Of a DNA stretch of 64,000 nt, positions 13,444 to 24,012 are shown one piece after another (position 1 is the first letter of the stretch; each line of letters starts with the position of its first letter). Origin of the DNA: Sordaria brevicollis (Eukaryota; Ascomycota; Sordariomycetes; Sordariales; Sordariaceae); contig JAUTDP010000004.1 of the NCBI GenBank assembly GCA_033439795.1, positions 434,001 through 498,000 of the forward strand. The letters run 5' to 3'. Below the pieces are notes generated by a model. It made no database searches and was not told the DNA's origin. It was given only the letters and a program-made list of their open reading frames with translations. The translations under genes and the position numbers were made by a program.

Positions 13444-15597
13444 TCAGTCACTATCACTACTACTGCTGCTACTGGAACTGCTTCCCGCACCATCGCCACC
13501 TCCCACCTTTCCCTCTTCCTTACCCTCCTGCTCCTTCTTAACCTCCTCCTCCTCCTTCTCCTCCTCCCTAACCTCCTCCTCCACCCCCTTCCCCTTCCCC
13601 TGATCCTTAATCATCCCCACCAACTCCCCAATCAACCCCTTCAACTCCCTCACCTCCTCCCTCAACTTCCCAATCTCCACCTCCGCATCCGCCACTTCCC
13701 CCCTCACCCCCTCTTCCCCCTCCTCCTCCTCCTTCTCCGACATTTTCACCAACTCCGATTTAGCGCCCTCCACCCTCTCCGCCCATCCATCCGCCTCAAA
13801 ATCAAGTTCCCCCATCCTCTGCTCCCACTCCTCAATCGAATCATCATCCCCGTCCCCGCGGGCTCTATTAGCCCTAATCTCCTGGGCGGTTCTAACCTCG
13901 ATGAATGCTGAGACCAATAAAAGGGGCGAGTAAATGGTAGCCATACACCAATCGTTGATTTTTTCGTAGGTGACTTTGTTCATCCACCACTCAAACGGTA
14001 TCGCCAGACAAAAGATCTCGATGAGATTAAAGGGGGGGATGAAGACGTTCTCATCCGGCGCGCGAACGAATTGCATAGTTTTCTGCGCAAACATGGCCAG
14101 GTACTCGTCGTTGGCGTTGTCGTAGATGTCTTCATACGCACTATTGTAGAGGGCGATCAAAATGTTGAGGAGGATCACCATGACGACGAACGTGAAGCAG
14201 TAGTACAGCAAAAGGCCAAAGGGGTGGTTGAATTGTTCGAACCCCGTAAAGTCGGGCGACTGCATCAGCGCGTTGGCCATGGACTGGATGATGAACATGG
14301 CGTCTTCGATTACGCGGTCGTCTGCTTGGTCTAGTCCCAAAAAGGCCTGCAGGAAACCGACGATGATGACGAGCAAAAGGGCGAAGAAGATGATGGATTC
14401 TTTCATCATTACTTTGAGGACGACGAGCATGGCGCCGAAGAAGCGGAAGGAGTCGAGATATAACAAGAGGCGGAGCCAGAACATGGGTGCCGAGACGGCG
14501 AGGAAGTTGTAGGACAGGATGTTGTAGTGGGTTCGCCATTCGACGTCGGAGGAGGAGTGGGAGAAGGCGATGAAGCGGAAGACTAAGCTGGTTGTCAAAA
14601 GACCGTAGAGGATCGAGTTGAAGGCGGACCAGAAACCGATGATGGCGGGACCGGCTTTCCAGATTTTGGCGATTTCGTCGCACACAAATCCCAGGGTGAA
14701 GCCATACAGCAAAACTTCGATAGCGTCAATGTGTCCGCCTGGGTTGACGCTGTTCATCGCCATGGTGTACAGAGCCAGATAAATGAAGCTGATCAACATC
14801 TGCGTCCAGTTCTGGTACATCGGCGCGCGCATGCGGTCCGGGTCCAAATGTGACCAAAACGAGGTATTATCCTTGTCGCGATACTCGACAAACGTCGCCG
14901 GATCATTCTCATCCTGCACCAGCCATCCCCTCCAGAGGTAGTTGATGCATTTCTGATACCCCGAAGAGCCAATCACCCTAAGAGCATGCAAATCAACAGC
15001 CTTCTCGACCACGTTGGTCGGTTTGGTCGGCTTATTGTCGATCATGATCGAGTACCGCTTGAGCAGCACCTGATGCATCAAAAAGTCGGTATCATCCTCG
15101 GTCTCAATGATTTGCTTCGCAATAACCTCGCACGCCACCGCCCTCAGCGCATGCAAGTCGGCGTCCCACAGCTCGACCTCAGCCTGGTGCTTCCACCACC
15201 GCTTGTTGACAAGCAAGCAGTAGACGACGCAGGAGCGATGATGCTTGCCGCCGGCGTCCTTGGCAGCCTTGAGAACCTTCTTCGTGATGATCTTGGAGTT
15301 CGGAGACGTGATTTTCTCTTCGGGCAGCTCGAGGGGGACGCATTTCTCGATCAGGTGGCGGATGCGCAAGGCGATTTCGGTCACGGTCTCGGCGGGGATG
15401 GCGGACACGTACGAGTCTTCGCGGTAGCTGGGGAGGACTGGTTGGTTCGTTAGTTGTTGCCTTTGCGAACGGGAGAGGGAGGAGAAGGAGGAGGAGGAAT
15501 GCGTACGTCGTCGACGATGTTCGTGCCACCAGTGGTCGTGTCGATGGGGTGGTCGGTCCAGGCCCAAGAGGCGCGAGAAGGCGCCGAATCTGGCCAT
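13444..15597 (-). CDS. yvc1: YVC1-type TRP calcium channel (vacuolar cation channel)
   Basis: Predicted vacuolar TRP-family cation channel that releases Ca2+ from the vacuole. A cytosolic N-terminal domain (residues 1-255) includes IRHLIEKCVPLELPEEKITS. The transmembrane block covers about residues 260-490, starting at MYQNWTQMLISFIYLALYTM, and contains the pore region (AMFIIQSMANALMQSPDF) and the last helix FTFVVMVILLNILIALYNSAYEDI. The cytosolic tail has FEWWMNKVTYEKINDW, an acidic coiled coil and a terminal poly-Ser stretch ending at 13444. The frame is open upstream without an ATG; the start MARFGAFSRLLGL at 15597 is chosen as the first ATG adjoining conserved-looking sequence (717 aa). 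A likely 69-bp in-frame intron at 15438-15506 (GTACGC, CTAAC, CCAG) would reduce this to 694 aa. Identity is clear; the intron is inferred. Confidence 0.9.
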   Translation of the reverse strand: MARFGAFSRLLGLDRPPHRHDHWWHEHRRRRTHSSSSFSSLSRSQRQQLTNQPVLPSYREDSYVSAIPAETVTEIALRIRHLIEKCVPLELPEEKITSPNSKIITKKVLKAAKDAGGKHHRSCVVYCLLVNKRWWKHQAEVELWDADLHALRAVACEVIAKQIIETEDDTDFLMHQVLLKRYSIMIDNKPTKPTNVVEKAVDLHALRVIGSSGYQKCINYLWRGWLVQDENDPATFVEYRDKDNTSFWSHLDPDRMRAPMYQNWTQMLISFIYLALYTMAMNSVNPGGHIDAIEVLLYGFTLGFVCDEIAKIWKAGPAIIGFWSAFNSILYGLLTTSLVFRFIAFSHSSSDVEWRTHYNILSYNFLAVSAPMFWLRLLLYLDSFRFFGAMLVVLKVMMKESIIFFALLLVIIVGFLQAFLGLDQADDRVIEDAMFIIQSMANALMQSPDFTGFEQFNHPFGLLLYYCFTFVVMVILLNILIALYNSAYEDIYDNANDEYLAMFAQKTMQFVRAPDENVFIPPFNLIEIFCLAIPFEWWMNKVTYEKINDWCMATIYSPLLLVSAFIEVRTAQEIRANRARGDGDDDSIEEWEQRMGELDFEADGWAERVEGAKSELVKMSEKEEEEGEEGVRGEVADAEVEIGKLREEVRELKGLIGELVGMIKDQGKGKGVEEEVREEEKEEEEVKKEQEGKEEGKVGGGDGAGSSSSSSSSSDSD

Positions 15598-16514
15598 GTT
15601 GTCGTCGTCGGCTGTGCGTGTCGCGTCGAGCTCGGTGTTGTTGCTGCGATGTACGCGTGAGAGACGAGGGACGGCTCCGAAAACAGAGAAGAGAAGAGGC
15701 CTGGAAGATAAAAGACAGTCCTCCTCCAAAAACAAGGAATTGCTCTTGCTGCACCTTATCGGATGTTTCCCGTTCAACGAGTGGTCGGGTGGTCGCGGTT
15801 GCACCACCAAGCAGAGCAAGCAGCAAACGGAAGCGACCGGTGGGAGCCGTTTCGGAAATCCATGGCTTCGAGAGGGGGAAACGAGGGGACAGGACGAACG
15901 AGAGGAGGGGTTGGGCAAGCAAGCTGAAACTTCCCAACTTCCAAGACAGAGCTTGTCCGAACAAGGAACCAGTTGACGAGGAGGAAAGAGTCGACTGATA
16001 ATTCGACCGATAACAAGCGCGATGACGTCGGGGTTGCCAAGTTCGGGATGCGTGTCTCACTAACAGATCTTCCTGAGTTTCTGGTATGCAGTTGTTAGTG
16101 AGCGACAGCCTGTCCCCAGGACTCCATCCCGCGCTTCGGGGCGAGCTATGCAGCCCGTTAGCGGCGGGGTCAACAGCGCTTACAGGGCCTGTAGAGGTCT
16201 AGAACACCGCTGGAGCTCCGCGTCGGCGTGCGTAACGTCACTCCCAGGACTTAAGGGCTTGGCTTGGCATTCAAGACGACGTCGTTTGTAATCCAACGTC
16301 TTGATCAATTTCCTTTGCATGTTTAAAGAAGGAGAAGAGAACGGCTGTACAAGTCTCGACTTCAACCGCTATTGAATATCTCTATTTACTTTATTCGGAG
16401 CGTGGCCTGACATGCTGATCTCATACTCCAAGAGAGACCGCTACCCAAGAAATACCATGACAGGTTTAACCCTCTCGCTAACCTCCGCTCACCCTTCAAC
16501 ATCCCCACATGAAC
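15598..16514. other. 5' leader/promoter region of the TRP channel and 3' flank of the next gene
   Basis: About 0.9 kb between the channel start and the stop of the downstream minus-strand gene. Open frames on both strands here (for example about 15549-15998, +) are antisense shadows of the channel's stop-free 5' leader. No conserved gene is visible. Confidence 0.4.
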
Positions 16515-19482
16515 CTATGTATTCTCAACCTTCCTCCTCTTCCCCCTTCCACTCCCTATTACCCCCCCGCTCTTCCTCTTTCTCTTCCCTCCCGCTTTGC
16601 CCTTTTTGGGTGGTGACGGTATCGTGTCCTCCACCACCTCCTCAGCTGACTCGGCTGACTCGTTCTGCCCATCATCTACTTGGACCACTATGGAATCCGC
16701 CTCTTCAGGTTGAACACTCCGACTCCCAGCTCGACTTCGTGTTTGACTTCGTGTTTGACGCCGGGTTTGACGACCTGTTACTCTCCTACCTGCCGCTGAG
16801 GGAGGTGCTGGGGTAGAATCTTGGGCTGGAGTCTTCTTCGCCGTGTTGTCCCGTGCTTCACGTGGCTGCCGCTTAGCTGCGTCAGGTTGAGCATTCTGAG
16901 GCTGGCTTTGAGTCTGGCTCTGAGCTTTGCGTTGAGTAGAGGTAACTTTCTTACCAGCCGCCTGAGCGCGTTTCGTGGTGGTACCATTTCCAGTATGCGT
17001 TGTTTTCGGCGCTGGCGTGTTATCCTGTGCTTCCCGTGGCTGAGCTGCATCATGTTGAGCACTCCTAGGCTGGCTTCGAGCTTTACCCCGAGTAGAGGTG
17101 ACTTTCTTGCTAGCCGCAGGAGTGCGTTTCGTGGCAGCAACCTTACTGGCCGGAGTTTTCTTCGGCGCTGGCGTGTTGTCCTGTGTTTCCCGTGGCTGAG
17201 CTGCTTCTGGTTGAGAACTCCGAGGCTGGCTTTGAACTTGGCTCCGAGCTTTACCTCGAGTAGCGGTAGCTTTCTTGCTAGCCGCCGGAGTACGTTTCGT
17301 GGTGGTACCATTACTGGCTTTGGTTTTCCGCGGCGCCGGCGTATTATCTTGTGCTTCCCGTGTCTGAGTCTCTTCATGTTGAGTACTCTGAGTTTGACCG
17401 CGAGCTTTACCTCGAGTAACCTTCTTCCCAGCCGCCGAACCGCGTTTCACGGCAGAACCATTTCCAGCCACCGTTTTCTTCGGCGCCGGTGTCTTGTCCT
17501 GTGCTTCCCGTGGCTGAGTCTTTTCAGGTCGAGCCCTGTCTTGAACCCCAACCCTTCCCTTCCGACTATCTCCCACCCTGCCGCTCTGCACTCCCCCCGC
17601 TTCTCCATGTTGTACACCCTGACTCTGTCTTTGACTCTGACTCTGTCCCTCTCTTTGACTCCTCCTCCGGCTCCTCCGGCTACTCTGACTCTGGTTTCGA
17701 GAAACTTTGTAGTCCTAGCTAGTTCCCCTGCTTACCGAGAGGGGGTCCGGAGAAGAAGAAGAAGATGAACGTGGCTTTCTTGTTACGGGGGTTAGAACTG
17801 CAGGTCTCCTAGTGACTGGGGGGTTGTCTGGAGATGAAGGAGATGATGATGATGATGAAGAAGAAGGAGGAGGAGGAGGAGGTCCTGGGGAGGAAGAAGA
17901 AGAAGAGGGTCCTTCGGTAGAGTCGATAAAGTCGCGATCCTCAAACTCGAACGAGATCTCATCGCCATCGTCACCTGCTTGATCATCAGCGGCTCCCGTT
18001 TCTGTTATGGGAAGCTCTGATTCAGGTTGGTAGCTCTGGCTTCGGCTCTGACTTCGGCTCTGACTTCGACTCTGACTTCGGCTCCGACTTGAAATCGTGA
18101 TGATGTCCGAGTTGTTGGCTACAGCGCTGGACGCACGAGCGGCACGACTGGGTCTGGCATCTGCTCCAACACTTTCACAAACACCAGTAACCTCCTCCTC
18201 CTCTTCCACCACGCCACTCTCACTCTCCTCCTCAGCAACTTGTTCCTCCTCATCAGAATCGACACTCTGAACCTGTCCCCTCTGACCCACATCTTGTTCC
18301 TCCAGCGATGATTGCCGTCCTCTCTGCACATCCCGGGCCAGCAATCCAGACATGGGCCTTGCCGGATTAGCTTCGCCAAAGAGTCGTCTGTCGATGCGTC
18401 TCCGGGCTGACGGCCATGGCGTAGTTAATACCCCCACAGGTGAGATACCGGCCAAGGCAGTGTCAGTGTCGACGCTGTCCTGCGAACTGTGAACAGAAGA
18501 CTGATTCGCAGCGTTGGCGCCGGAGGGCCCAGTAGCATCAGCGTCCGCAGACGCAGCCGCAGCAGCAGCTCGACGCGTTAGAGTAGGACTGCCATTGACC
18601 ACTCGTGCTAGCACAGCAGCCGGACTCCGGGGCCTGCCTTGTCGGGAATATAAAATGTCGTCAGCGTCGCGGTTGGCGTCGGATAGTTGGCGGAGCCGAA
18701 ACCTCACTTCATCGCCTCCGCAGATGCGCCGCCCGTATGAGACGACGTGGGTGTCGTTATCCTGGTTCTCATCCTGATCCTGATCCTGATCCTGATCCGG
18801 ATCTTCGACTGGATCCGAGCCGGCAAGAGGAGGTTCACGTCGTTCACCTTGGTCAGCACGAATTATCTCGATGCGATGTCCGGCGAACACCATCAGCACA
18901 TCCGGGACCTGCCACCGCCCCATATCCACATTTTCGACCGCGCCATCATTGTTGGGACTAGGGTCATCATCATTATCCTCATCAGAGCTCTCGGTGAGTC
19001 CCGGGCTGTCACTGTTTATGGACCCTCCACCGTCTCCACGTCCCGATGATGGATCAGAGTCCGTACTCTCGGTAAGTCCCGGGCTGTCACTGTTTATGGA
19101 CCCTCCACCGTCTCCACGTCCCGAAGATGGATCAGAGTCCGTGCTCTCGGTAAGTCCCGGGCTGACAGTGTTTACGGACGACCCTACGCGTGTAGAAGAG
19201 AGGACCTCGGAAATGTCACGGCAGTGCTGCGCACATAGCTTGACTAGGCATTCGCTGGGTGGGTAGGGTGGGATGTCAGCTAGGATGGGAACGTCGGATT
19301 GTTGTGGTAAAAGCTTACCATCCTTCGCGCTTGTACACGTAGTATCCCCCAGACTCGTCGATTGGTGTAACACGGATAAAAGGCGGAAGTAACCCATTCC
19401 ACGCACCAGGGTAGTTGACTAAGTCGATGCCGAAGTGATTTAGGAATGCATCGTTGGGGATATGGGGTTCAGGGTGAGCCAT
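16515..19482 (-). CDS. Hypothetical low-complexity repeat protein, probably nuclear
   Basis: I do not recognise this gene. Three exons are inferred: 19482-19319, 19254-17736 and 17690-16515. The introns are 64 bp and 45 bp; the second is unusually short. Together they give a 952-aa protein. The ATG at 19482 opens MAHPEPHIPNDAFLNHFGID, a more ordered N-terminus. Then come three near-identical 26-aa repeats (SPGLTESTDSDPSSGRGDGG-type), an acidic region, DQDQDQ, Ala-rich and Arg/Ser/Gln dipeptide runs (SRSQSRSQ), and poly-Ser/Pro. The C-terminal third has about five copies of a 50-57-residue basic unit (REAQDNTPAPKKT...KRTPAASKK...TRGKARSQ). The protein ends in KKGKAGGKRKRKSGG and GRGKRRK, strong nuclear-localisation-type clusters. 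The basic repeats could bind nucleic acid, but that is inference. If the second intron is not real, this would be two genes split near 17.7 kb. Confidence 0.65.
16820..17560 (-). repeat. Degenerate coding tandem repeat of about 150-170 bp
   Basis: About five diverged units encode REAQDNTPAPKKT...KRTPAASKK...RGKARSQ. Unit lengths vary from about 50 to 57 codons. On the plus strand the marks recur as CCTGTG(C/T)TTCCCGTG and GCGTTTCGTGG. This is the basic C-terminal third of the hypothetical protein. Confidence 0.75.
18988..19170 (-). repeat. 78-bp coding tandem repeat
   Basis: Two near-identical 78-bp units and a partial third start at 18988, 19066 and 19144 (plus strand CTCTCGGT(G/A)AGTCCCGGG). 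Each encodes 26 residues of the low-complexity protein. The units are too short to trigger RIP and show no RIP mutation. Confidence 0.85.
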
Positions 19483-19907
19483 GAGGGGCGGCCTCGGATA
19501 TTGATGATGATGCTAGGTATTATGTTGGGAGAACTGATGATAGATGTTGATTGTCGGTTCGATCATCGGAGCGAAGATGTGTCGGGCTTGGGTTCGTGGT
19601 GCATGAGGAGAGGGGGCTATGGCTGCTGTAGCTGTCATTCCTCTTGTTGTCAAGAACGACCGACTTTGACAGGAAGTGCTTCTGACAGAGAAGAAGTTGC
19701 CATCCAGTATGAGTGGACACCCGGCGCAAGCAGACGCGGAGATGATGTGATATCTTAATTGCCGCTTTTTGACGTGCGATGCTGTTAGTTGAGTAACATC
19801 TGCACTTGTCCAACCATGTCCGATTGCGATCAGAGCAAGAAAGCCGCAACCTCTCCATTTCAGCCAGAACGCGCCTAGGGGCAGTTACCCCATCGAAGGA
19901 CGTCAGG
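19483..19907. other. Intergenic region
   Basis: Promoter of the minus-strand repeat-protein gene and 3' flank of the methyltransferase gene. No open frame here looks like a real gene and no repeat is visible. Confidence 0.4.
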
Positions 19908-21531
19908 TTAGATGTCCTTCATCTTCCCCTGCAAGTACCCCCAAAGACTCTCAAACACGGCTTGATCGTGTCCCTCTCTCCACAGTAGCAACACCCTCGA
20001 CTCCCCATCTTTGCCAACCTCAACCACAACTTCAAAGCCCAACTTGCACTCGTCCTCTTTCGTGTCCCCGCTCTTTTCTTGGGCATCGTTCGTCTTACCC
20101 TCCGCCGCCTCCTTCATCTCCCTCTCCCTCTTCCTCCTCCAAGCTCTACTCCACACATTCGCCCTCGCCCTGCCCAGCCCTCTCATCGTCTCACCATTCC
20201 ACACCCAGAGCATCAGTTCCAAGGCCCCGAGCGTTGTCTTGATTCTTTCGACGATCTTCGCAGTCTTCTCCCTCTCCTTCCAGACGCCAACTTCCATTCT
20301 AACCGGCGCCGGAAGCAGTTTCTTCCAGACCCCTCCGACGCCTCTCCCCGCTTCCTCGCTCGGTCGCATGGCACCAAAACTCCAACCGACAGCCCAGCGC
20401 TTGGTCTTGGTTCCTTGGACCAGCTCGGTAACGGCATAGTTGGTAATCTTTTCCTTTCGCAGCCGTTCAACCACCGTCTCGAGCGAGGTCACTTTGCCGA
20501 CCATGGAGGTATACCATCCCACCTTTTCTCTCAAGACGAGGCTCTCATCGATCATTCGGAATATGTGCGCCACCTCGCCACCATCACAGACCATCTCCAC
20601 CGGTGCACCGGTACATGCCGTCAAAGGCGGCCTGCTCTTCTTTGCAGCGGACGAAAGCATGTCATCGGGCGAGGAGTAAAAAGGCGGGTTACACATCGTA
20701 AAATCGATCCTCTCCACGCCTCTTTCCTGAAGTTCCGGGTCATCGAAGGGGATAAGCGGTTGATCCGGCCGCCGATGGACCAGGAGAATGTTTCTCTCCA
20801 AGCCATTAAGCTTGACGTTCCGCCTGGCGTACGAGAGGGAGTGCTCATCGATGTCGGTGGCCATGAAGCGCCAGTTTAGATGCTGGACGCAGCCGAGAAG
20901 GGGGTAGATGGCGGAGGCGCCGGTGCCGATGTCGAGACCTGTTACTGGCTTCCAAGAAGTCTGGGAGTTGTAGGATGAGGAGGAGAGAAGGGAGGAAAGC
21001 CAGAGGAGGTAGTTGTGCCGGTTGGGGACGGGCGGGCATAGGCGGTCTGGGGGGAGGTCGATTTGGAGACCGTAGTCGAGCTTGAGGAGGGTTTTGGTTA
21101 GCTGCATTACGGCGGCTGGGTTGTTGAAGTCGAGTTGGTTTTTGGAGTCGAGACTGGGAGGGTGTTAGTGAGATGCTGACGGCGAGGTGGAGGGAAACGT
21201 ACAATGCAGCAAAGTCAGGATCTTTCTGACCGAGATACTTGAAGCTTGGATCCTTGGTGTAGAGATTCTTAAAGTACTCGGGGCCTGGCCATTTGCCTAG
21301 TGGGATTTTGGTTGTTACGCCGGTGTGTCCCGGTTCGGCTTCCGGTGCATCACGGACAATGTGGGGCCGGTCGGACTCGGTGATGGCTTCATGTGCCGGC
21401 TTTGGATCGGCGGGTGCGATGGCTGCCTCATCGGAGGTTTTCTGTCGTTTCGTCTCGGGTTCACGAATTGGACTGTTCAACGCCCCATCTTCGGTCGGCT
21501 CATCCGCCGCTTTCCTCTTGTTGGTTTCCAT
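19908..21531 (-). CDS. METTL16-type RNA N6-adenosine methyltransferase
   Basis: Predicted S-adenosylmethionine-dependent m6A methyltransferase of the METTL16 family (Methyltransf_10), which in other eukaryotes modifies U6 snRNA in the nucleus. Two exons are inferred: 21531-21203 and 21153-19908. The 49-bp intron has GTACGT, CTCACTAAC and CCCAG, and splicing gives 524 aa. The N-terminal 70 residues are disordered and carry a KRQK cluster. Next comes YFKNLYTKDPSFKYLGQKDPDFAA, like the PPDFAYLA motif of METTL16. The Rossmann fold contains GLDIGTGASAIYPLLGC (near residue 180) and ATDIDEHSLSYARRNVKLNG. The catalytic NPPF is in FTMCNPPFYSS (near residue 263). WYTSMVGKVTSLETV and WAVGWSF follow, as in the family. 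A charged C-terminal extension ends at 19908. It is divergent from the XAP5 gene, sharing 524 bp of promoter. Confidence 0.92.
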
Positions 21532-22055
21532 GATTGTCTGTGATTGCCGTGCCCATGTTAAAAAGTTGTTGAAAGGATCAAGTTCGTCAATGAACTGAGC
21601 ACTGCTGACAGTGAGAGCAGCTGCTGTAGGTATCGTATGAGAGCTCTCAGTATGAATTGGCTGGTATCATAACTCTAATTGAGATATGAGCGACGCTCCA
21701 AGGAAAACTGTTAGTACAAGATAGTGGCCTTCTTCCACCGGCGCCGCGCACAGACCAGAATCCTTGCCTGCCGCGAACTGATTGGTATCGCAATCGCAAT
21801 CGGTGCTCCATTGCAGCTTGGAATTGTCACCAAAACAACAACTTTGTCACCATCGCCGTCTTCGAACCATCACGACCGCTTCTGTTCTCGCATACATCTC
21901 GACTCATTAAGTTTCAACCTCAACACTTCGCAGTCCTTACCTCCGACGAATACCCCGATTACCCGCCGTGTCAAACCCACCCACCTACTCGAGCAGCTAC
22001 CCATCCTGCCCATCCAACAACTATCGACACCACAACCCTCGACGACGACAACACC
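21532..22055. promoter_or_regulatory. Shared divergent promoter between METTL16-type and XAP5 genes
   Basis: 524 bp separates the two divergent start codons. The half next to the XAP5 start is C- and CA-rich, typical of a Neurospora 5' leader. No TATA box is evident. Co-regulation of two RNA-related genes is possible but inferred only from layout. Confidence 0.4.
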
Positions 22056-23648
22056 ATGTCAGACCCCCAACCACCCAGCGGCGGCGCCTCAACCCCGAAT
22101 CCCACAACAACAACAACAACAACAACAACAAACACCCGCTTCGCCCCGCAAAACCAAACCGTCCAAGAGCGCGTCTCCTCCTCAACAGTAGGCCTCGTCA
22201 ACCTCGCCGACTTTCGCAAGCGCCGCGCCGAAGTTCTCGAGCAGCAACACCGCGAGGTACGAGAAGCCGCCATCGCTGCTGCCCGCGGCGGCGATACGAC
22301 AGATACCAGCGCCGCCGCGACACCATCACTTGATCGATCGGCTACCGGGACGCCGGCGCCTGCTGGGATAATAACGACAGATGGGGAGAATGGGGGGGAA
22401 GAAAAGGGAGGAGGAGGAGAGAAGGGGGAGGGGGTGATGATGAAGGAGAAAAAGATGGGAGGAGAAAGGAAGGCGAAGAGGATAAAGAAGAGGGCGTTGG
22501 TTAGTTTTGGGGATGAAGAGGAGGAGGGGGAGGAGTTGGCGCCGGTGGTGAAGAAGAAGGCGAAGACGAAAACGACGGACGAGACGACGAACACCGAGGG
22601 TGACGATCAAGACCAAAAAGAGAGCCCGACAGTAGACACGACCGAGAACACAACTACCCGCGAAACCAGCGCCGACCCCTCCTCCTCCGACCAGCCAAAA
22701 AAGAAGATCGTGAATACAAACGCCCCCATCATCCCCCGCGCCCTTACAAAGGCTGCTCTCCGGCGCGAGGCCGCCGAGCGGGAAGCCATTCGGAAGGAGT
22801 TTCTTGCCAAGCAAGCCGTCGTGAAAGCCACGGAGATCGCGATACCGTTTGTCTTTTACGACGGCACGAATATCCCCGGTGGCATGGTGCGCGTCAAAAA
22901 GGGGGACCACGCCTGGTTGTTTCTCGACAAGTCGAGGAAGGTGGGCGCGGAGAGGGGCGTGGGGCAGGATAAGATATTGAATGCCAGGAGGGCGTGGGCG
23001 AGGGTGTCGGTGGACGATTTGTTGTTGGTTAGGGGGAGTGTGATTATTCCGCATGTGAGTACTCTTTCCTCTGCTTTGCACGAGACGGGTGAGTGGGCGA
23101 AGAGGGACAGGAGTGGTGAGAATGATATGCTTGCGCTATTGTTCTATGCTATGCTGTCTATCTATGCTGCGAATGCTATGCTCAAATGCAATATGCTCGC
23201 CATCCCATCCCATGCTCTCCCAACCCAGATGCTACACCCCAACAAAATGCTAACACCTCCTCCCCCACAGCACTACGAATTCTACTTCTTCATCATCAAC
23301 AAAACCATGGGCCCCGGCAACGTCCGCCTGTTTAACTACACCGACGACGCGCCCATCCCTTCATCTTCCCCCTCCGACCCATCCTCCACAGCCCCATCTT
23401 CCACCTCAACCCCCGACCCCGGCGCACTATCCACCCCGCAAAGCAGACTGGCCGCCCTCCCCGATATCTCAACCCTCGAGGGCGCAAACGACGACCCGAC
23501 CTTCACAAAAGTCGTAGACAGAAGATGGTACCAGCGGAACAAGCACATCTACCCGGCAAGCACGTGGCAGGAGTTTGACCCGGAGAAGGATTATCAGAGG
23601 GAGATTAGGAGGGATTTGGGGGGGAATGCGTTTTTTTTTGCGAGGTAG
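22056..23648 (+). CDS. XAP5/FAM50 family nuclear protein
   Basis: XAP5 (FAM50) proteins are conserved nuclear proteins linked to splicing and chromatin. Exons are 22056-23054 and 23271-23648, giving 458 aa. The start has a good context (CACCATGTC). The N-terminus has a poly-Thr run from an (ACA)n microsatellite, then TVGLVNLADFRKRRAEVLEQ, as in the family. A long charged low-complexity linker with basic clusters (KAKRIKKRA, KKKAKTKT) follows. The conserved C-terminal domain starts near residue 255: EIAIPFVFYDGTNIPGG, RVKKGDHAWLFLDKSRK, WARVSVDDLLLVRGSVIIPH, then across the splice HYEFYFFIINKTMGP. It ends with VVDRRWYQRNKHIYPASTW and an FDPEKDY tail. The 216-bp intron (GTGAGT...CCCCCACAG) has no stop and a length divisible by 3, so its retention would add 72 in-frame residues. 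Confidence 0.92.
   Translation: MSDPQPPSGGASTPNPTTTTTTTTTNTRFAPQNQTVQERVSSSTVGLVNLADFRKRRAEVLEQQHREVREAAIAAARGGDTTDTSAAATPSLDRSATGTPAPAGIITTDGENGGEEKGGGGEKGEGVMMKEKKMGGERKAKRIKKRALVSFGDEEEEGEELAPVVKKKAKTKTTDETTNTEGDDQDQKESPTVDTTENTTTRETSADPSSSDQPKKKIVNTNAPIIPRALTKAALRREAAEREAIRKEFLAKQAVVKATEIAIPFVFYDGTNIPGGMVRVKKGDHAWLFLDKSRKVGAERGVGQDKILNARRAWARVSVDDLLLVRGSVIIPHVSTLSSALHETGEWAKRDRSGENDMLALLFYAMLSIYAANAMLKCNMLAIPSHALPTQMLHPNKMLTPPPPQHYEFYFFIINKTMGPGNVRLFNYTDDAPIPSSSPSDPSSTAPSSTSTPDPGALSTPQSRLAALPDISTLEGANDDPTFTKVVDRRWYQRNKHIYPASTWQEFDPEKDYQREIRRDLGGNAFFFAR
22100..22133 (+). repeat. (ACA)n microsatellite encoding poly-Thr
   Basis: About nine to ten CAA/ACA triplets in the 5' coding part of the XAP5 gene, translated as a Thr run. 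Confidence 0.85.
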
Positions 23649-24012
23649 TCGGCCGCTTCGGTTGCGGGTTGGCGAGGGTTGGGTGTGCCGGTTGATGAAA
23701 GTTAGACTTTGCGGAAGTAGAGTAATCGAGAGGATGTAGTTCTCGGCGCAGTGTTTGTCTTGCTTCGGTGCTCGTTTTGTGTCTGTCGCGTAAAATGTTG
23801 TGCGACGTTGGACGATGGTGTCGATGTGGTCGTCGCGATGTGTCGTGTGTGTGCCCGAAGGCGACGCCATTGAGCGCTCGTCTCGTGTCTTTCTCGCAAT
23901 GCGATGCGATGCGATGCAACGTGTTTAGCTCGTCCTTCCAGTTCCAGCTTCCCAAGCTCGTTCTAGGACGGCGACGTCGCTATCACACGTCATCTCCTTC
24001 GTTTTCTCTCGC
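23649..24012. other. Convergent intergenic region
   Basis: Lies between the XAP5 stop and the stop of the minus-strand membrane protein gene, so it holds both 3' untranslated regions. A short GCGAT tandem run is at about 23900-23917. I see no gene. Confidence 0.45.

Noticed and set aside
15598..15918. N-terminal extension of the TRP channel to 15918
   Set aside because: The extension begins at a TTG and contains no ATG before MARFGAF at 15597. Its sequence is unlike the family and it lies in the probable 5' leader.
15179..16060. 293-codon minus-strand frame overlapping the channel N-terminus
   Set aside because: Overlaps the conserved channel frame in a different phase; Arg/Pro-rich composition typical of a shadow.
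16821..17768. 315-codon plus-strand frame opposite the repeat protein
   Set aside because: Its repeats are the complement of the minus-strand coding repeats, and it lacks splice or start support.
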